DNA from: Panonychus citri
Taxonomy: Eukaryota; Arthropoda; Arachnida; Trombidiformes; Tetranychidae
Assembly (NCBI RefSeq): GCF_014898815.1
Contig: NW_026515438.1
Span: 868,001 to 932,000, forward strand
Length of the DNA stretch: 64,000 bases
Reading direction: 5' to 3'
The first letter of the stretch is position 1. Each line of letters starts with the position of its first letter. The translations under genes were made by a program, and so were the position numbers. Below the pieces are notes generated by a model. The model was not told the DNA's origin. It worked only from the letters and a program-made list of their open reading frames with translations, and ran no database searches. Shown piece by piece: positions 24,397-38,780 of this stretch.

Positions 24397-25264
24397 TTTG
24401 CATATTCAGAATAAGAAAAATTCCACCAACTAAACACCCAAAATGATTACGTGTTAATTACTCAGGTAATACAAACACAAAACTAATCAATCTTGATGAC
24501 TTGCAACTGAATTAGTTTTGATTATTGGTAAACAAACAATTTGTGATTTACTTGAACTAAGAAATTGAGATTTTTTCTTTCCCCAATAACATCAATCAAC
24601 TGTCCTTGTCCAACCATTAACTTTTTAGTTTATTAACTACCGGTGAATTATTTGCTTACAATATCAACAATTTAACTGGAAAATTTTTCTTATGAAGGGA
24701 AAAAGAGTTTGATTTTAATTGTCAACTTGTTGAAATACAATTGGGACTTTAATTAATCAACCTTGATTAAGTAAAGATTAAGTGTTACCGTTGATTATTA
24801 TCAAGTTAATAAAGTTTCCGGCTGCTTGATTTTTCAATTGGGGACAAAAAAATTGCGTTGACTTAATTGTTGATTATGATTATTTTGTTATAAATACAAT
24901 TCAAGGTGTATTAATGATTTAAATCAACATAAAACTAACCAACCAATCAAATGGCCAATTTTGATTACATTGAAAAACCACAGCAACATAAATCCGGAAA
25001 CTTGTAGACGACAATGAATTAAGTTAATCATCAATCAACACGATAAAGTAATTAAGTAAATAGAGTGACTAATATTGCGATGCAGTTAATTGTAAAATTT
25101 AAGAGATTAACAAATTTTAAGTGATGACCACTGATTAGAATGTAATTAACGGGTTAATAATATCGAGTATCAAGTTAATAATGTTATCATTGTCTTTGAA
25201 TGAGATCAAAGTGATAGAAGATTTAATTTGATTAGAATCATAATAGTGAAGAAGATGAAATATC

Positions 25265-25290
25265 GAGAGAGAGAGAGAGAGAGAGAGAGA
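25265..25290. repeat. (GA)n microsatellite
   Basis: 26 bases of GA dinucleotides, followed directly by a GATGATGATG run. Confidence 0.95.
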
Positions 25291-27467
25291 CTGATGATGA
25301 TGATGGATGATGATAAAGTGTATGAAAGAGTGAAACGAAAGATGAAGATGAAGATGAATTTAAATCAACATTAGGGTTCAGTTAATTTCCTCATTCGACT
25401 GGCGATGCATGATAATCATTTCTTTAATTTCAATTACTGACCTTTTCTTATGTGAGAGTGTGAGTGAGAGATGAAGATGATGATGATGATGATGATTGCG
25501 TGCTTCACAACTTTTTCATTGGATTATTATCATAATATCATCATCATGTTATCGGATTCATGAAAAGTTAAATTTCAACATAAATCACAAATTCAGACCT
25601 TGGAATCAACATTATTATTATAATATGAAACTTGTTACATTAATTAAATTACTCCGGTGAACAAAGTTAATCAAAAATCATCTCCATCATCATCATCATC
25701 ATCATCCTTTTAATAATTACTTTTGCTCAACAGGAATCATCCTCATCATCAACATCTCTCTCCATCATCATGGTAACCATGAAGTTTTGAGAAACTTTTT
25801 TTTCGAATTTTTTTTTTATTCTCTTTTACTTTTCTCTGATTTCTAATTAGCAGAAAAAAAGTTCAATCTCTCAATCAATGGTAACTGAATTAACGTATAT
25901 ATGGTTGATTGGAATTTAATTTAAATCAACTGACAGATATTTTTTTTCATCTTCTACAATGATTACTTTTGATTATTGGTTTCCATTAATTCTGATTGAT
26001 TCTGTCAGATTTAAATTACGATTCACTTGATGATTTGTGGTCTCATTGATTTGATTTGATTGTTACAACTTTTTTTCTTATATTATCACAATCAGTTGGA
26101 AATTAATTTTCTTGGTGGTAAATTTTTTACTCTCTCGCTAACAATTAGTTGATTATTAAGTTAACATTGTGTATTCATTTGTGGTATTTAATTAATTTTA
26201 CCGATCAACTAATTGTGATATTAATCAAGTAGCTTTCAAGTTGTTGTTTTTTTTTCTTGTCCGATCAACAATTAACTACTAATACTATTAAATTGATGGT
26301 TATCATCATTAATTAACTAATGTACTTTGTTCAATAGTTAACAATCAACTGATGTCGTCAAAGTGATTTAACCTGATTATGTAAATAATCAGGTAAATGA
26401 TTTTTTCCGTTGTTAGCTAATTATAAATTTACCTCACTAATCAACTAATCAAGTAATCAGAAAAAAAATTCAAACTCTAATTGTTGGAGAAATGTATCTA
26501 ACTTTAACAATCTAAAATCATCACATTAGGAACAATTAATCAACCATTAATAATCAACAAATCGTGAACAATTGAACCATTAAAATATTAAACAAACAAC
26601 AATCAATTAACAGTTAATTTACCTAATTACTTATTCGTTATAACAATTAACTTGAAAGGCCAACGTTAAGATTAAATTTATCAATATAACTTTTTAATAT
26701 GTATAAGATATAAGATTGATTGATTATCGATAAACAATTAAGAGGAAATTAACTAAAAATATCAATGGTAAATTGTTGTTACAATCTGATGATTAATCAA
26801 ATGGAAAAATATTATTCTTATTGATAATAACAATCAGAATGATGTTGTTGCAATTAAAATTGATGAGACTAAATTGTTAATCATAGTAAATAAAATAAAA
26901 TTAATTGTATGGTTAACAATCAATCTTATCATTTTGAGCAATCATTTTAATGGTTAAACACATTAAGATGATACTGATTACATTTTAATTGTCATGGATT
27001 CAATTAAATAATAAATATTATCAATGATAATAATATTAAAATTAATATTAATCAGCAATAAGTGATCAAAATATTAATAATAATGAAAACAATTAACAAA
27101 TTTTTACATTTGCAGAGGGTTAACAATTTAATCAACTTGAGACAATCAATTTTACACCTTATCACGTTCACATACATGATAATGATAACATTTAATCATC
27201 AGCAATTAAGCACAGGTAAACACATTTGAAGAAAATAAATATTTCCTCTTCTCATTTTGATATCTAACATCATTGATGATAATGATGAGGATGAGGATGA
27301 GGATGATGAGAAGATGAAGATGAAGATAATAACGATTGTGTTTAGGTAATAATATTAGTACGTAAGTCGTTATACTTTTAAGTTCCTTGTTTTCATCTTG
27401 GGCAAACAAGTTGAGTCTCTTTTAGCTATATGTCAAATGTTCATTCTTAGGATGAAAGAGAGAGGGA

Positions 27468-27498
<31 letters not shown>
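27468..27498. repeat. (GAT)n microsatellite
   Basis: About ten uninterrupted GAT units. Confidence 0.95.
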
Positions 27499-30400
27499 GC
27501 TTTAGGGAAGAGAAGAGCATCATCTACATCTCATCTTCTTTTTCGCCATCATCTTGAGTTTTCTTTTGCTCTCTTTCGACCTCATTTTCTTCAAACGTCT
27601 TAACTAATGTTCTTGCCGTTTGAATGTCACCATTCAGTTCCACGCCTCAGGCTGAGCTAGAATCTTTCAGAAGGAACTAACGTGCTGATACTTTTTTACA
27701 TGAAGAGGAAAGATGATAAAGAGTAGTAATAAGATAACGATGATGATGATGATGATGAGCAAAATGATAATGTTGGTGTTGAGATGGTGGAGGAACGTAA
27801 AAAAATGATTGGAGAAAAAAATTTATGATAAAACCTTGAGGTTAGAAATGAAATCGAATGATGTTTTTTTCTGATTCTGTTTCATTTATTTATTTTACTC
27901 TTTTTTTCTTACTTCATTTATCAATTAACCAAAGCAATTAACTGATTTTACCATGAAAATTCAATGAAAACTCAATTGAAACCATAAGATTGGTAAAAAT
28001 CATCATGATATTAATAGTGATAACCAAATGATGACAATAAAAAAGTTTCAAAATTTACAAAAAAAAAGCAACAAAATCAATTCCGATGTTATTATTAATA
28101 TTGATTTTCCCTTTACTAATATTAATTATTGCCAACAATTAACCTCTTGTAATTGTAATTTGGATGAAACAAATGATACAAATCCCCATGGATTTAGCTG
28201 ATTGATTTATCTGTATCAAAGTGATGTCAACATGATTAGTTTGTGATTACGTTATTTACAAAATAATTAATTGATATTAATCAATATTAATTTTTTGGTT
28301 GATTATTATTACTTTGGCCTTAACCCAACTTGATTGTATTTAAAACATTTAAAACAGTTCCAGTTGATTATAATCAATTTTTGCCTCAATCAATGAAAAA
28401 AATTAAACATCAACATTATTATGATTAAATGGATTGATGATCATGATGCCTTTTTGTTTACATTTAATTTGATTTTTTCGCTTAACTATCAAAACAATTT
28501 AGCTCAACAATTTAACTTAATTTGTTTTACTTTAATCACTTAAAGTATCACAAGAACAAAAAAAGCAACAACAACAATCAACGATACCCAAAATTAAAGC
28601 TAAACAATTTACATTTATATTTATTTTATTATATTATGATAATTAAAACCAACTCACCTCTAAAAATAATGATAATCAACTCACAATTAAGTTAATTCAG
28701 TTAGCAAAAAATTCAATCCATGTTTATAGTTGATGACCTGTTATCAAGTTAATCAATAAACAAAATGAGAGCTTATAACTTAATCTTAATCATCAGAAAA
28801 TGTTGATTGCAATGATAATCAATTGATAACCAACGAATTCATCTTATTATAATCATCTATTAATATTAATGATTATCGTAGTTGATGATTAAATGCTAAT
28901 AATTCATCATTTTTTGTTAATTTATTTCCTTAATCAATAATCAAGTTAGAAGAAAAAAAAAAGTTCTGATGAACAAAAAAATCGAGTCCACAAACTTTTC
29001 AGATAATATAAAGTTAATCCAGTTTAAATTATTATGAAGAAGAGACTAATCAAAAGTTAATCATGGTTAAGTATAATCAGTTAATTTGGATTCTCTTAAT
29101 AAGCTCAAAGGTTTAGATTACTTGTCCAACTAATTAGAAGCAATTTACTAATTTGGTTCTAATCATTTGAACGGAAAATCTAATTGTTAATCAGTTGAGG
29201 ATTCTAATTTTTTGCTTCAAGTTCTGAATACATATAATCATCAATGTCTTAAATTGTTGTTGATTTCACCTTTTAATTCAATTGTGCCCATTAATTGTAA
29301 ACAATCAAAAGCCCGTATATGATTAAGCTTTGAGCTTCTGATTCTGAACAATAACCGCAACAATTTAACAAATTGTTTCAGACAACAATAGATTTTAATG
29401 ATAATCACTTTTAATCATCATCTTGTTTGAACAATTTATTCTGTGTTATAACATTAAAGTGACAATCAAACAGTTAATTCTGTTGATTAAGGTAATAATA
29501 ATTCACCAACAATCAAAACTAACTATTGATAATTACGCCAATTTGTTTTTTCATTTTCAGGTTAAGTTGTAATAAGAAAACAAAATTAACTTGATGATTA
29601 TGATGAATGATTTAAATTGTTTAAATGATTTAAGCTTCAATACAAGAAAGGGTTACAATGGAAACTAATGAGTTAAAAGTTAATCAAGAGAAATTAACTT
29701 TCTAATTGTAATAATCAAATCAAATGAAATAGTTGAAGAAAAAACGATTTTTTCTCTTCAAACTGTTCAATTAACTTTCATTCAACAATCAAGTGTAAAT
29801 TGCGTGATTAAATTTGATTCCTTTTAAATCAAAGTTTAGGTAAAAATTAATGTTTAAATTGTCTGGTACTTTAATCAACTTGCAACAATTTAGAGAAAAT
29901 TTTCTAACAGTTAACTTAAATACATCATTACAATCAAAGTAAATCATCACAATTGTTAATTTGATTTCTTTGATTGTATTGAATGTTTCATCCTTGATAT
30001 TAACTCTCTCTGATTGTTAATTGTGATTGCTACTGATTGTTACCGTTGAAAATTGTTCATTAAACGTTGATTAATGTTCAATTGTGTGGAGAAAAATTAA
30101 ATTTATCTTAATTGTTGTTGATAATTTAACTAATTATCAACTCACGGACACATGAAAATGGATTAACTTTTAACAAGATTAACTAAAGTTAAACGAAATC
30201 TATTTAATCATGTTAATCAAGAGCAATTGTTTTATTAATTTACTGATTTAACTTTGATAATTAACAATTTAATCAAGTCAAACCCTTTAACTTTCATCTG
30301 GTTAATTGTAATCAAACACAATTTTTTTAGTCTTAATTGTTTAACGTTTGTTTAAACAGGCAAATTAAATTGTTACTCCTTTTGAATTAAATTTAATTGT

Positions 30401-31596
30401 ACAGTTTAAAATTGTGATTCCCGAGGATGGAAAAAGAAATTAAAAGTTAAACAATTAAAATTATCAATCGATTTGTAAATTTAAATAATTTAAATTTACT
30501 AACTTTGATACTCTTTAATTGTTCACCATTAACTAATCCACTCCTTCATCATGTTTAGATGAGTAGTTAATTGTTGGTTTATAATTAATGTGCAATTATT
30601 TATTAAATTAAATTTTCCTAAATGTATATTAATAGCATAGTTAGTTGATTGTGGAAAATGTTAATTGCAACAATTTAATATATTTATTGCAATTGGAATG
30701 TTTCTCATTTTTGTCAATTTTAATTGTTAATTTTATTCTAAATTAGAAACAAAAATTAGTTAATCACTTGAAACATTGATTCTCATTAATTGTTTCAATG
30801 GGTATTGTAAATATGATTTCTGAAAATGACTTAGCTTGCAGAATAGACAATTAACAAAATATTTTTAGTTATATAAAAAGTTTCCAATCAACAATTAACA
30901 AACCATTAGAAAGTTGATTTCTGTGATTGAAGAAGTGACAAACAAAAAAGTTCAATGTTGACGATAATGTTGATGAGTATGATGATCCATGAAAAATGAT
31001 TGGTGTTGATCGACTTGTTGATGGTGATGATTATCATGTATTCTGTTGCTTTTTGACAATCACAATCATCATCATAATCAGCATCATTTTGTTGCTTTAT
31101 GCTCAATGGATTTGGCAAATACAGGGAACAACAAATCGTAAGCTAATAATAATACAATAAAAATCTAATCCAAATGAAATTTACAGAAAAAAAAACCTTG
31201 AATTTTTTTCTGCTAATCTTTTTTTCACTTGATGTTAATTGTTGTTATTTGTTGTTGGATTCTGTATGGTAAAGATGATGATAATGATGATGATGATGAT
31301 GATGATGAGAAACTAAATGAATTGGTTTGTTGATTACAGACAGAGCAAGAAAAAAAAATGAGCTGAGTTGATGAGAAAGCAGAACGAGTTGATTTAGTTA
31401 GTAAACAGCAAAACGTTGATTTACATGATGTATTATTATGATGGCGATGCTTGATAATTAAGCTTAATTTGATGATGATAAGTTATTATGTAACGAGATT
31501 ATTATCCTTCAGCTTTGTATATACGTTGTTCTTGTGAGATTAAAACGGTGATCAAGATTAGTGTTAATGTGTAATTGGTGTTTGTTTGTTTACAAT

Positions 31597-34323
31597 TTAA
31601 AGGTGGGTACTTGGGAAAGTGTTGTTTGATTTTGTACAATTTGCTCGTGATTTTGATGATGCTTTTTGTTGTTGTTGTTGTTGCTGTTGTTGTCGAGCAG
31701 TGAAACGGCCAAAGTTAGATAAAGAAACGGCTCTTTTACCATGGACCAGCTCAGTGCTAATCTCATCATGATTTCCTGCTGATGTGGAGGATGTTGATGC
31801 TGTTGATGTTGTTGTTGATGATGATGATTGATGGAGATTAGATTTTTTAACACTATTATCATCACATTTGATATTTTTATTATTATCTTCATGATCAAAG
31901 GCTTTATTGTCTTGACCTTGTTTCTCGATAATTGCTCGTGTTGTTGACACAATTAAACTACTATTATTGGTATGAGTTCGCGTTACTGGATAAGATTCAG
32001 TTGTACAAACAGAGGCATCACTTTTTTGTTTTGACACAGGAGATTTAATAGAAATTGATGATATAGATGATGATGATAATTTACCTCTAACTGATGAACC
32101 AGAAGATGAACACGGTTGTGATTGTAACGGTAAAATGTTAGTACCAGCACGAATTGTTGTATTATTACCACAACAAGTTGATTCTGTTGATGCACTATTG
32201 GTCATTGATGCAACCTGATGATTGTGACCATTATTATGTGAATGACTAGTGCCATTGTTATTTGCTAATCCACCAAATAGATGAGCATCATTACCAACAA
32301 AGTATCTATAAGGTGTATCATAATCAACCTCTAAAATGGTTGAAAATTTATTAGGAAACAAAATGTCAATCAAAACGATTATCGATCCTATTGTGAGCGC
32401 CGATAAACCAGCGCCCAACACTAACCAATAGGACCAACCGTAGCTAAAGTGTAAGGTGACATCTTCGGGAAATTTGATCTGCAACGGATTAGGAGGTAAT
32501 AGTAGTGAGTAGATGGCATTGGTACACAACATAAGCGCTCCCGTTGATTGTAAAGCGTAAATTCCGTATCTTGGAACAGCACAAAGTAACACAATCATTA
32601 AAAGCCACAAACAAAAGGCCATATTAAGCAGTGTCGAACCATAATAACCCGCTAGCCGATACTTTCTCCCCCAACAGAAACCTTCGTCTCCCTTTGATAA
32701 ATATTCTAATATCGTTAAAATAGGATACGGAAGTCCCTTTTCCAGAGCACTTCGATATTCTTGTTTCATCTCAGTAGCACCGATCCAATAGAAACGCTCA
32801 TTGTAATCAATATTTTCAGCATTTTTGTGATACAATTTTTTAGCTTTCAATGTTATATTGACACTTTTCAGTCCAATGTAAACACCAACATCGGCAAATA
32901 TTTTATCCTTTGTGAATGCTTTATAAGCGCTAGAAATTGACGTCTCGGCGATATGCCAACTCGAACCACAATGAGCAACGGTAATTGTACATCCAATGAA
33001 CAACGATAAACTCACTATGATAAATGTTGAAATTTTCTGCCAAAAGAAAAAGAGAAGAAAACAAAAGAATTAAAATTAATTGCTGGTTAATTTTTTTTTC
33101 TCCATTCATTGTTTTAATTATAATGATACAATTGTACTTGAATCAATATTGTATAATCATGAAAAATTAGATCGTCTCTCAACATTACTCTCACCAGGAA
33201 CAACATGATTGTTTCAAAAATTATTGTTCAATTGCAATTGTAGTTTAATTGTTATTCCTTAAATGATCATCATCATCATCATCATCATCATTGACCTTTG
33301 TAGCAACATTTTAATTACTGAAAATGTCTCACAATTAATTCATTTAGTTCAATAACAACAACAACAACAAACAACAATTAATGAATAACAAATTAAGAGC
33401 AACATTGATCAGGCAACAAACAAAATTCATTACTTGATCAGGTGAGTTAATTATTATTGTGACATATTGATTTGATTAGTATAAGTTGACCATTTATCAG
33501 ATAATTAAAATGGTCAGAATAATGATTATCATTATTGAAGATTACGATTTATATTAAGATAAAAATAAAGCTTCGACCAAGGCTAAAGGAGGATAAGTTA
33601 ATCTGATGGTGATTCCATTAAAAAAAAGTAGCTTAATTAAAGATGATGATAAGTGGAAGATATTAAAGGAATAGAGAAGATTCAACTTTCTTTTAGGGTC
33701 AAGGATTCGATGATTTAGTTAATTGTGTTCGTTATAACAACAACAACAATGTTATAACTCAATTGATTAAATTTGGCGAGAAACCAATTGATCTTATTTG
33801 ATGTATAAGATTTAAGAGATTAAATATATTTAAAAACGGAACAAGAAAGTTTCAGATAGAAATGAAAGTTAATCCATTTCAAGAGTAGACTCAATTGTGA
33901 ATCAATGAAAATCAGTGATAATCATGATTTATTCATGATTATCAACTAAGATTGATAATAAAAAGGTAAACAGTAAATTAGATAATCGTTCAATTTAATT
34001 TCTCAACTATTTTCCATGTTAACGTGATAGTTTCAGCTTCCAATAGTTGAGTAATAACAACAAGTTTAGATCATTATTAAGGATGAAGTGAAAAAAAATG
34101 ATGAACTTGATTGATGCGTTTAAATTATTAGTTAACCTTTAAATTACCTGGAAAATGATTAACATTTGAGATTTTTTATCTTCTCTCTCCCTCTTTTCTA
34201 TACAAGCTTATCTTCCGAGTCAGCTGAATTCAGATTGTTCCTGATGAAACGCTAATTATTTCAAATACACTCACTCAAACTCAGGTAATATTTTTCATTA
34301 TCTCTCTCTCTTCATGTAACAGA

Positions 34324-34361
<38 letters not shown>

Positions 34362-34914
34362 ATGCTTTGTGTAGGCTTATTAACCTCTCGCTTATTATAA
34401 TTATTGTATATTCATTTTTTCAAGTATGTGAGGAAAAGTTTCAGTTTTAAGGAAGAGGCGAAATTGTAATCAAGTGTGTTAATTATGTTGGTTTGATGAT
34501 TGTTGTTGTTAAAAGATGATGGTGATGATGATGGTCAAGGAAAATGAATTTTAATCAACACTAATTAACGGAATGACCAACAACTCTAAAAAAAATGTTG
34601 AGGCTTGATTTTGTAGGTAAGCACGAGTTCATCTTATTGTCATGATACAATAATAATAATGATTATTATTACTATTGTTGTGTTGGGAACAATCAAGACA
34701 ATTGTATTAATTGTATTAATAAATGTTATTATTATTATACCTCTTTACGTATTCCAGGTAATACTAATAGGAATGCTATTTCTGCTGTGGTGAATGTTAA
34801 TAAGATGAAAAATATTTTTGAATCAATTGACGAAGATGTCCTATTGGGGTCAAGGTATAAAGGTGGACCTCCAGAAGGTCGGAATGCATCGAACCAACCA
34901 GATTCTGATGACAT
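31597..34914 (-). CDS. mol: Dual oxidase maturation factor, copy A (moladietz/DUOXA family)
   Basis: Two exons on the minus strand: 34914-34741 (58 codons) and 33036-31597, joined in phase 0 (AAAGAG|GTATAA ... TTGGCAG|AAAATT), giving 537 aa. DUOXA proteins are needed for ER exit and surface delivery of dual oxidase, which makes hydrogen peroxide for gut immunity, cuticle and redox signalling. Diagnostic features are WFDAFRP and LPGIRKE in exon 1, an N-glycosylation site in SVNITLKAK, the core NIDYNERFYW and the ALEKGLPYPIL stretch. About five membrane segments are visible: ~34-54, ~60-84, then three in the second half of the core (GSTLLNMAFCLWLLMIV, a segment around TGALMLCTNAIYSLL, and WLVLGAGLSALTIGSIIVLI). 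A long Ser/Asn/Gln-rich cytosolic tail with a polyQ tract follows. The ATG at 34914 (MSSESGW) matches the start of copy B. The central part of exon 2 is nearly identical to copy B. Confidence 0.92.
33037..34740 (-). other. Intron of DUOX maturation factor copy A
   Basis: 1.7-kb intron at the same position and phase as in copy B, but with no obvious sequence similarity apart from a few bases at the acceptor (TTCTTTTGGCAG). It holds an (ATC)n run near 33261-33292 and a (GA)n tract at 34327-34356. Confidence 0.75.
34327..34356. repeat. (GA)n microsatellite
   Basis: 30 bases of GA within the copy A intron, about 390 bases downstream of exon 1 in the direction of transcription. Confidence 0.95.
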
Positions 34915-37317
34915 TACATTAAGAATCACAGAATCAAATTAATCAACAATTTAAATATATAAAAAGTTTCGTTATTCGTTAAAAAGTCGTCTCAATGTGT
35001 GTGTCCATAAATCACTTAATCCAATTTTAGGATTGAGAATTTCAAGAAAATTATACTTATATAATATGTTATCAGATTCTTCAATTAATCCATGAAGAAA
35101 AATAAAGAAGAGTAAATATCCAGTTTTGATTAGCACCAATTGTTGACTGTAGATTATCAAATCAAGGTGACATACAAATAAAAATGGTTGAATGAAACAT
35201 GACAATTATCCGTTAAGTTGACAGGGAAAAGGGTTTGGCCTCTCAGGGATTAAAAGATAATCACAGTTTGGATGTTTGTTGTGCTTTTGTTTTGTCTTCT
35301 AGAGGGTCAATCCAATTTTAAGTTAACTTAATTGTTGATCTTGTTAATGTAGATAATGATGATGATGATGATGGCAAATTTAAGACTGTTGATGATCTTA
35401 TTAATGTAGATGTTAATGGCAACCAGTATGATGTTGGGCAAGAAGATGACGATAACTTAAATGATGAAGAACCGGTCAGAATGTTATTCACAGATTGAAT
35501 CACGGTTAATAACGGTAAATAGTCCATTTTGGTAAACACATAAAGGTTTCAGATTGACTCATTAATATTTCTATAATGATAATCAATAACTATAGTTGTT
35601 GTTGAGAAGAAAATTTTCATTTTCTATTCTCTTCCAAGAGAATATAAAACAAAACAAAAAAGAAGATGAATTTGTGTAGATCACAAGATGAAAGAAATAC
35701 ACCCAAAGTTAACTTAATAGAGACACGGAAAAATTACCAATCAACTGATTAACTAATTGATTTTCGGTTAAATTGAAAATAATCAAAATTAAATGAAAGA
35801 AAAAAAAACAAATTAAATGAGATCAATGTTGTTGAAGAAAAACAAAACCAATTGGATTTGGATCCAAGATTTTGTTGTTTTTGGCCTGAAGAGGATGACA
35901 CTTTTTTCTGGTTGATTAATAAATTAAATAGAATCACTGATTAACTAAACAATTAGATAACTTAATTGTCTTGGATATTTATGTAACAATTAGCATTACG
36001 ATAATTTAAAAGTTTAACCAGTTTAAATGATTGAAACAACGTCAACAATCAAGAAGATTAAGTAACACTAGTTGATCTCAAAAGCGAAACAAGAAAAAAA
36101 AGAAAGAGAAAAAGAAAGAGAATTGTGAGCATAAGGGAGAATAGAATTTTTTTATTCCATTTGGTCGATAGATGGAGTTACGAGCGCTTTACTTTTGGAG
36201 CGAAAATTTTTCCCAATTAACAATTTGAATCGTTTTAATTTTGGAAAACAATTAACAATTGATTAGTTAATTGTTTCTAATTCAATTTTAAAATTACAAT
36301 TAATTGATGTCTAGTTATTGGTAACCAATTAATAATCTGAAGACTAGTAAAAATTAAGTTGATCTAATTGATCAAATTTTGAATATTTAATAATCGTAAT
36401 CATTTATTAAGTTAATCTGATTGATCAAATTGTATTGAGAGATTCATTTAGACAATTAACTTGTAAACAGTGAGTTAAATGATCTACAATCAAGGTTACG
36501 ATATAAACAATTAATCGATAAAAAAAAAGTTTAACTTCCTTTTTTTTCATTTTGCTCATTTATCAAATATTTTGATTGCTATTGATTAAGTTTAATTGAG
36601 ACAGGAAGAGGAAACGTTATTAGTTAACATTGTAACGATCAACTGATCGTAATACAATTTACTCATTGCCATCTGAACAATATGAGCTCTAATTACGATA
36701 AGAATTAATATTCTTCCTCCTTAATCAATAAGAGAAACAATTAACTTAATTTCTCTCTCTTTCTCTTTTCTAACCCTACAATTTAAAACATCGCTATTTC
36801 CTTAACCAATTTAACTCGATTGTTAATCAACTAATCAACATTTTTCTCCAATTGTAATAATCAACGTTGTTTTTGTTTCTATCTTGAGAGAGAGAGAAAA
36901 AAATTAACAATTCAATAGTAATTTAGCCTTGAGGCGTTGGCGTTGATTCCAAGAAACTTTTTCTTTTCTTTTATTTCTCCATCAAGGTCTTAACTCGATA
37001 AAAGAAAGAGAAAGAGAAAGAGAGAAAATTCATTTTCGATCGAATGTCTGAACAAAAAGTTCTATGTAAGTTCTTAATCTAATCTGTATTTATCATCATC
37101 TCCCACCCACTTTTCTCATATCATCATCATGATTATCATCATCTTCATCTTCATCATAATTTGTTATCATCGCATTTAAATCCTCCACCTTGAGCTGGGA
37201 ACAATTTTTTATGGTTAAGCTTTTGTCCGTTTAATTGTAACCTTCATTTAATCAAATTAACTTCTAATCAATTTACTATTTTTAATTCATCTCTTTCCCC
37301 ACCCCTGTTGATACTCA

Positions 37318-37321
<4 letters not shown>

Positions 37322-37363
<42 letters not shown>
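37322..37363. repeat. (CT)n microsatellite, 42 bases
   Basis: One of the longest pure CT runs in the window, in the divergent-promoter spacer. Confidence 0.95.
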
Positions 37364-37370
<7 letters not shown>

Positions 37371-38629
37371 CGATTTTCTCTGTTAATATTATTCGAGAAG
37401 AGAAAAAAATTTCAGGGGAAATTCAGGGAGAGACCAGAATTTTTTTTCTTCTTCTTTTCGTTATGAAAATTGTTGCTTCGTTAGTTTAGATTCGTTAGGA
37501 AAATTTTGATTCGTTGGGTTTTATTTCTTACCTTTGTTTCCTATTGATTGTGTTAATATTTTGACCATGAAATTTATTAATAGTATCGCAATCAAATTTT
37601 CATCCTGTTTTCATTATAATAGTTAACTATCTCGTTGTTTTATCAACAATTAACTGACCAGAAGGGGTTCATTGAATGCTATTGATAAACAGTTTGGTTT
37701 TATTTTTGGATTATCATTAAGGATTAACAATTTTTCAAGGTTTATCGCTCATTTAATATCATACTTGTAACAATCAACTAATTCTCAGCTTTCAAAATAT
37801 GATAATCTCTCATGATAGTAACAATGATTGTCTAATAAACTATCAATTAAATTTACAATTAGTTAATCTTGATCATTTTCATGTTTTTCCCAACAATTTG
37901 TATCCTCAGATTTTTATATCGGCTTAACAATTACATGAATTTTAAGTTAACTAGCTCTGAATGATTTAATAATCAAGGTAAACCAAATCAACTAATCATT
38001 AGCTATCAACGGCAATTTAAGATTCTTATTGTCTTTAGATTTTATCATCAACAATTAACTTACAATTATCTCACAATTTCTCATCAATCAAAATCTAATA
38101 CATTGTAACTTATTGTGACCATTGATTGTTGTCTTAATCTAATATTTCATCAGGTTAATCAAGTTAATCAAGTTGACGAAAACAATTGTCAAACTTGATT
38201 GAGTTAATTTTATAATCATGATGAAGGTTAACAATTAAAAAGTAAAAAGCTTTATTAAACAATTTAATGAGATGACAAGCAATTAGTTAATAAATATAAT
38301 CCTAATCAAAATCATGTAACTTAATCATTAGTAATTTTAATGATAACTAAACACAATGGAAACACAATTAGGCAACAATTTAATTTCTCAGTCTAATCAA
38401 ATTTACTAATCATGTTGTTGAAAACAAGAAATACAATCAAAAATAATCACACGATCAGTAAAACAATTAAATCTCATCATTAATAAAATCCAATCAGTGA
38501 TAATCAAAATGATGATTTAACTAATTAATTTAAACGCTTTTTTCTGATCTCATGTCAATTTAGTTGTTAAGGAGAAGAAGAAGAAAAAAAGTTTAACAAC
38601 CATTACAATTAGTTGATTGTTGTCAACAT

Positions 38630-38780
38630 CATTACCCACCCAAGAGTTGATTCATGTTGATTTGCCCCCAGGGTGAAGTTTACACAACTCCAATGGCGCC
38701 TCAGAGTTAATATTAAACATGAATATACATTAATATCCACGAGGAAATAGCCTGAGGCCATTTGACCGCCTTACGGTGAA
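38630..38780. other. GC-richer patch in the divergent spacer
   Basis: This patch stands out against AT-rich surroundings, with words such as CAATGGCGCC, TTTGCCCCCAGGG and GCCTGAGGCC. It lies near the midpoint (about 38,620) between the two first exons. It could be a regulatory element or an old insertion; no coding frame is seen. Confidence 0.35.

Larger units (their letters stand above)
24221..31596. other. Gene-free spacer between transketolase and the first DUOX maturation factor
   Basis: 7.4 kb where the two flanking genes converge. It contains (GA)n at 25265-25290, (GAT)n at 27468-27498, and otherwise AT-rich DNA with frequent ATTAAT and CAATTAAC words. No coding exon is supported. The small minus-strand frame near 30906-31118 has no recognisable domain. 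Confidence 0.6.

Noticed and set aside
30906..31118. Minus-strand frame as a possible 3' exon for DUOX maturation factor copy A
   Set aside because: Searched as a counterpart of the candidate exon after copy B; neither the ending nor a phase-compatible acceptor was found.
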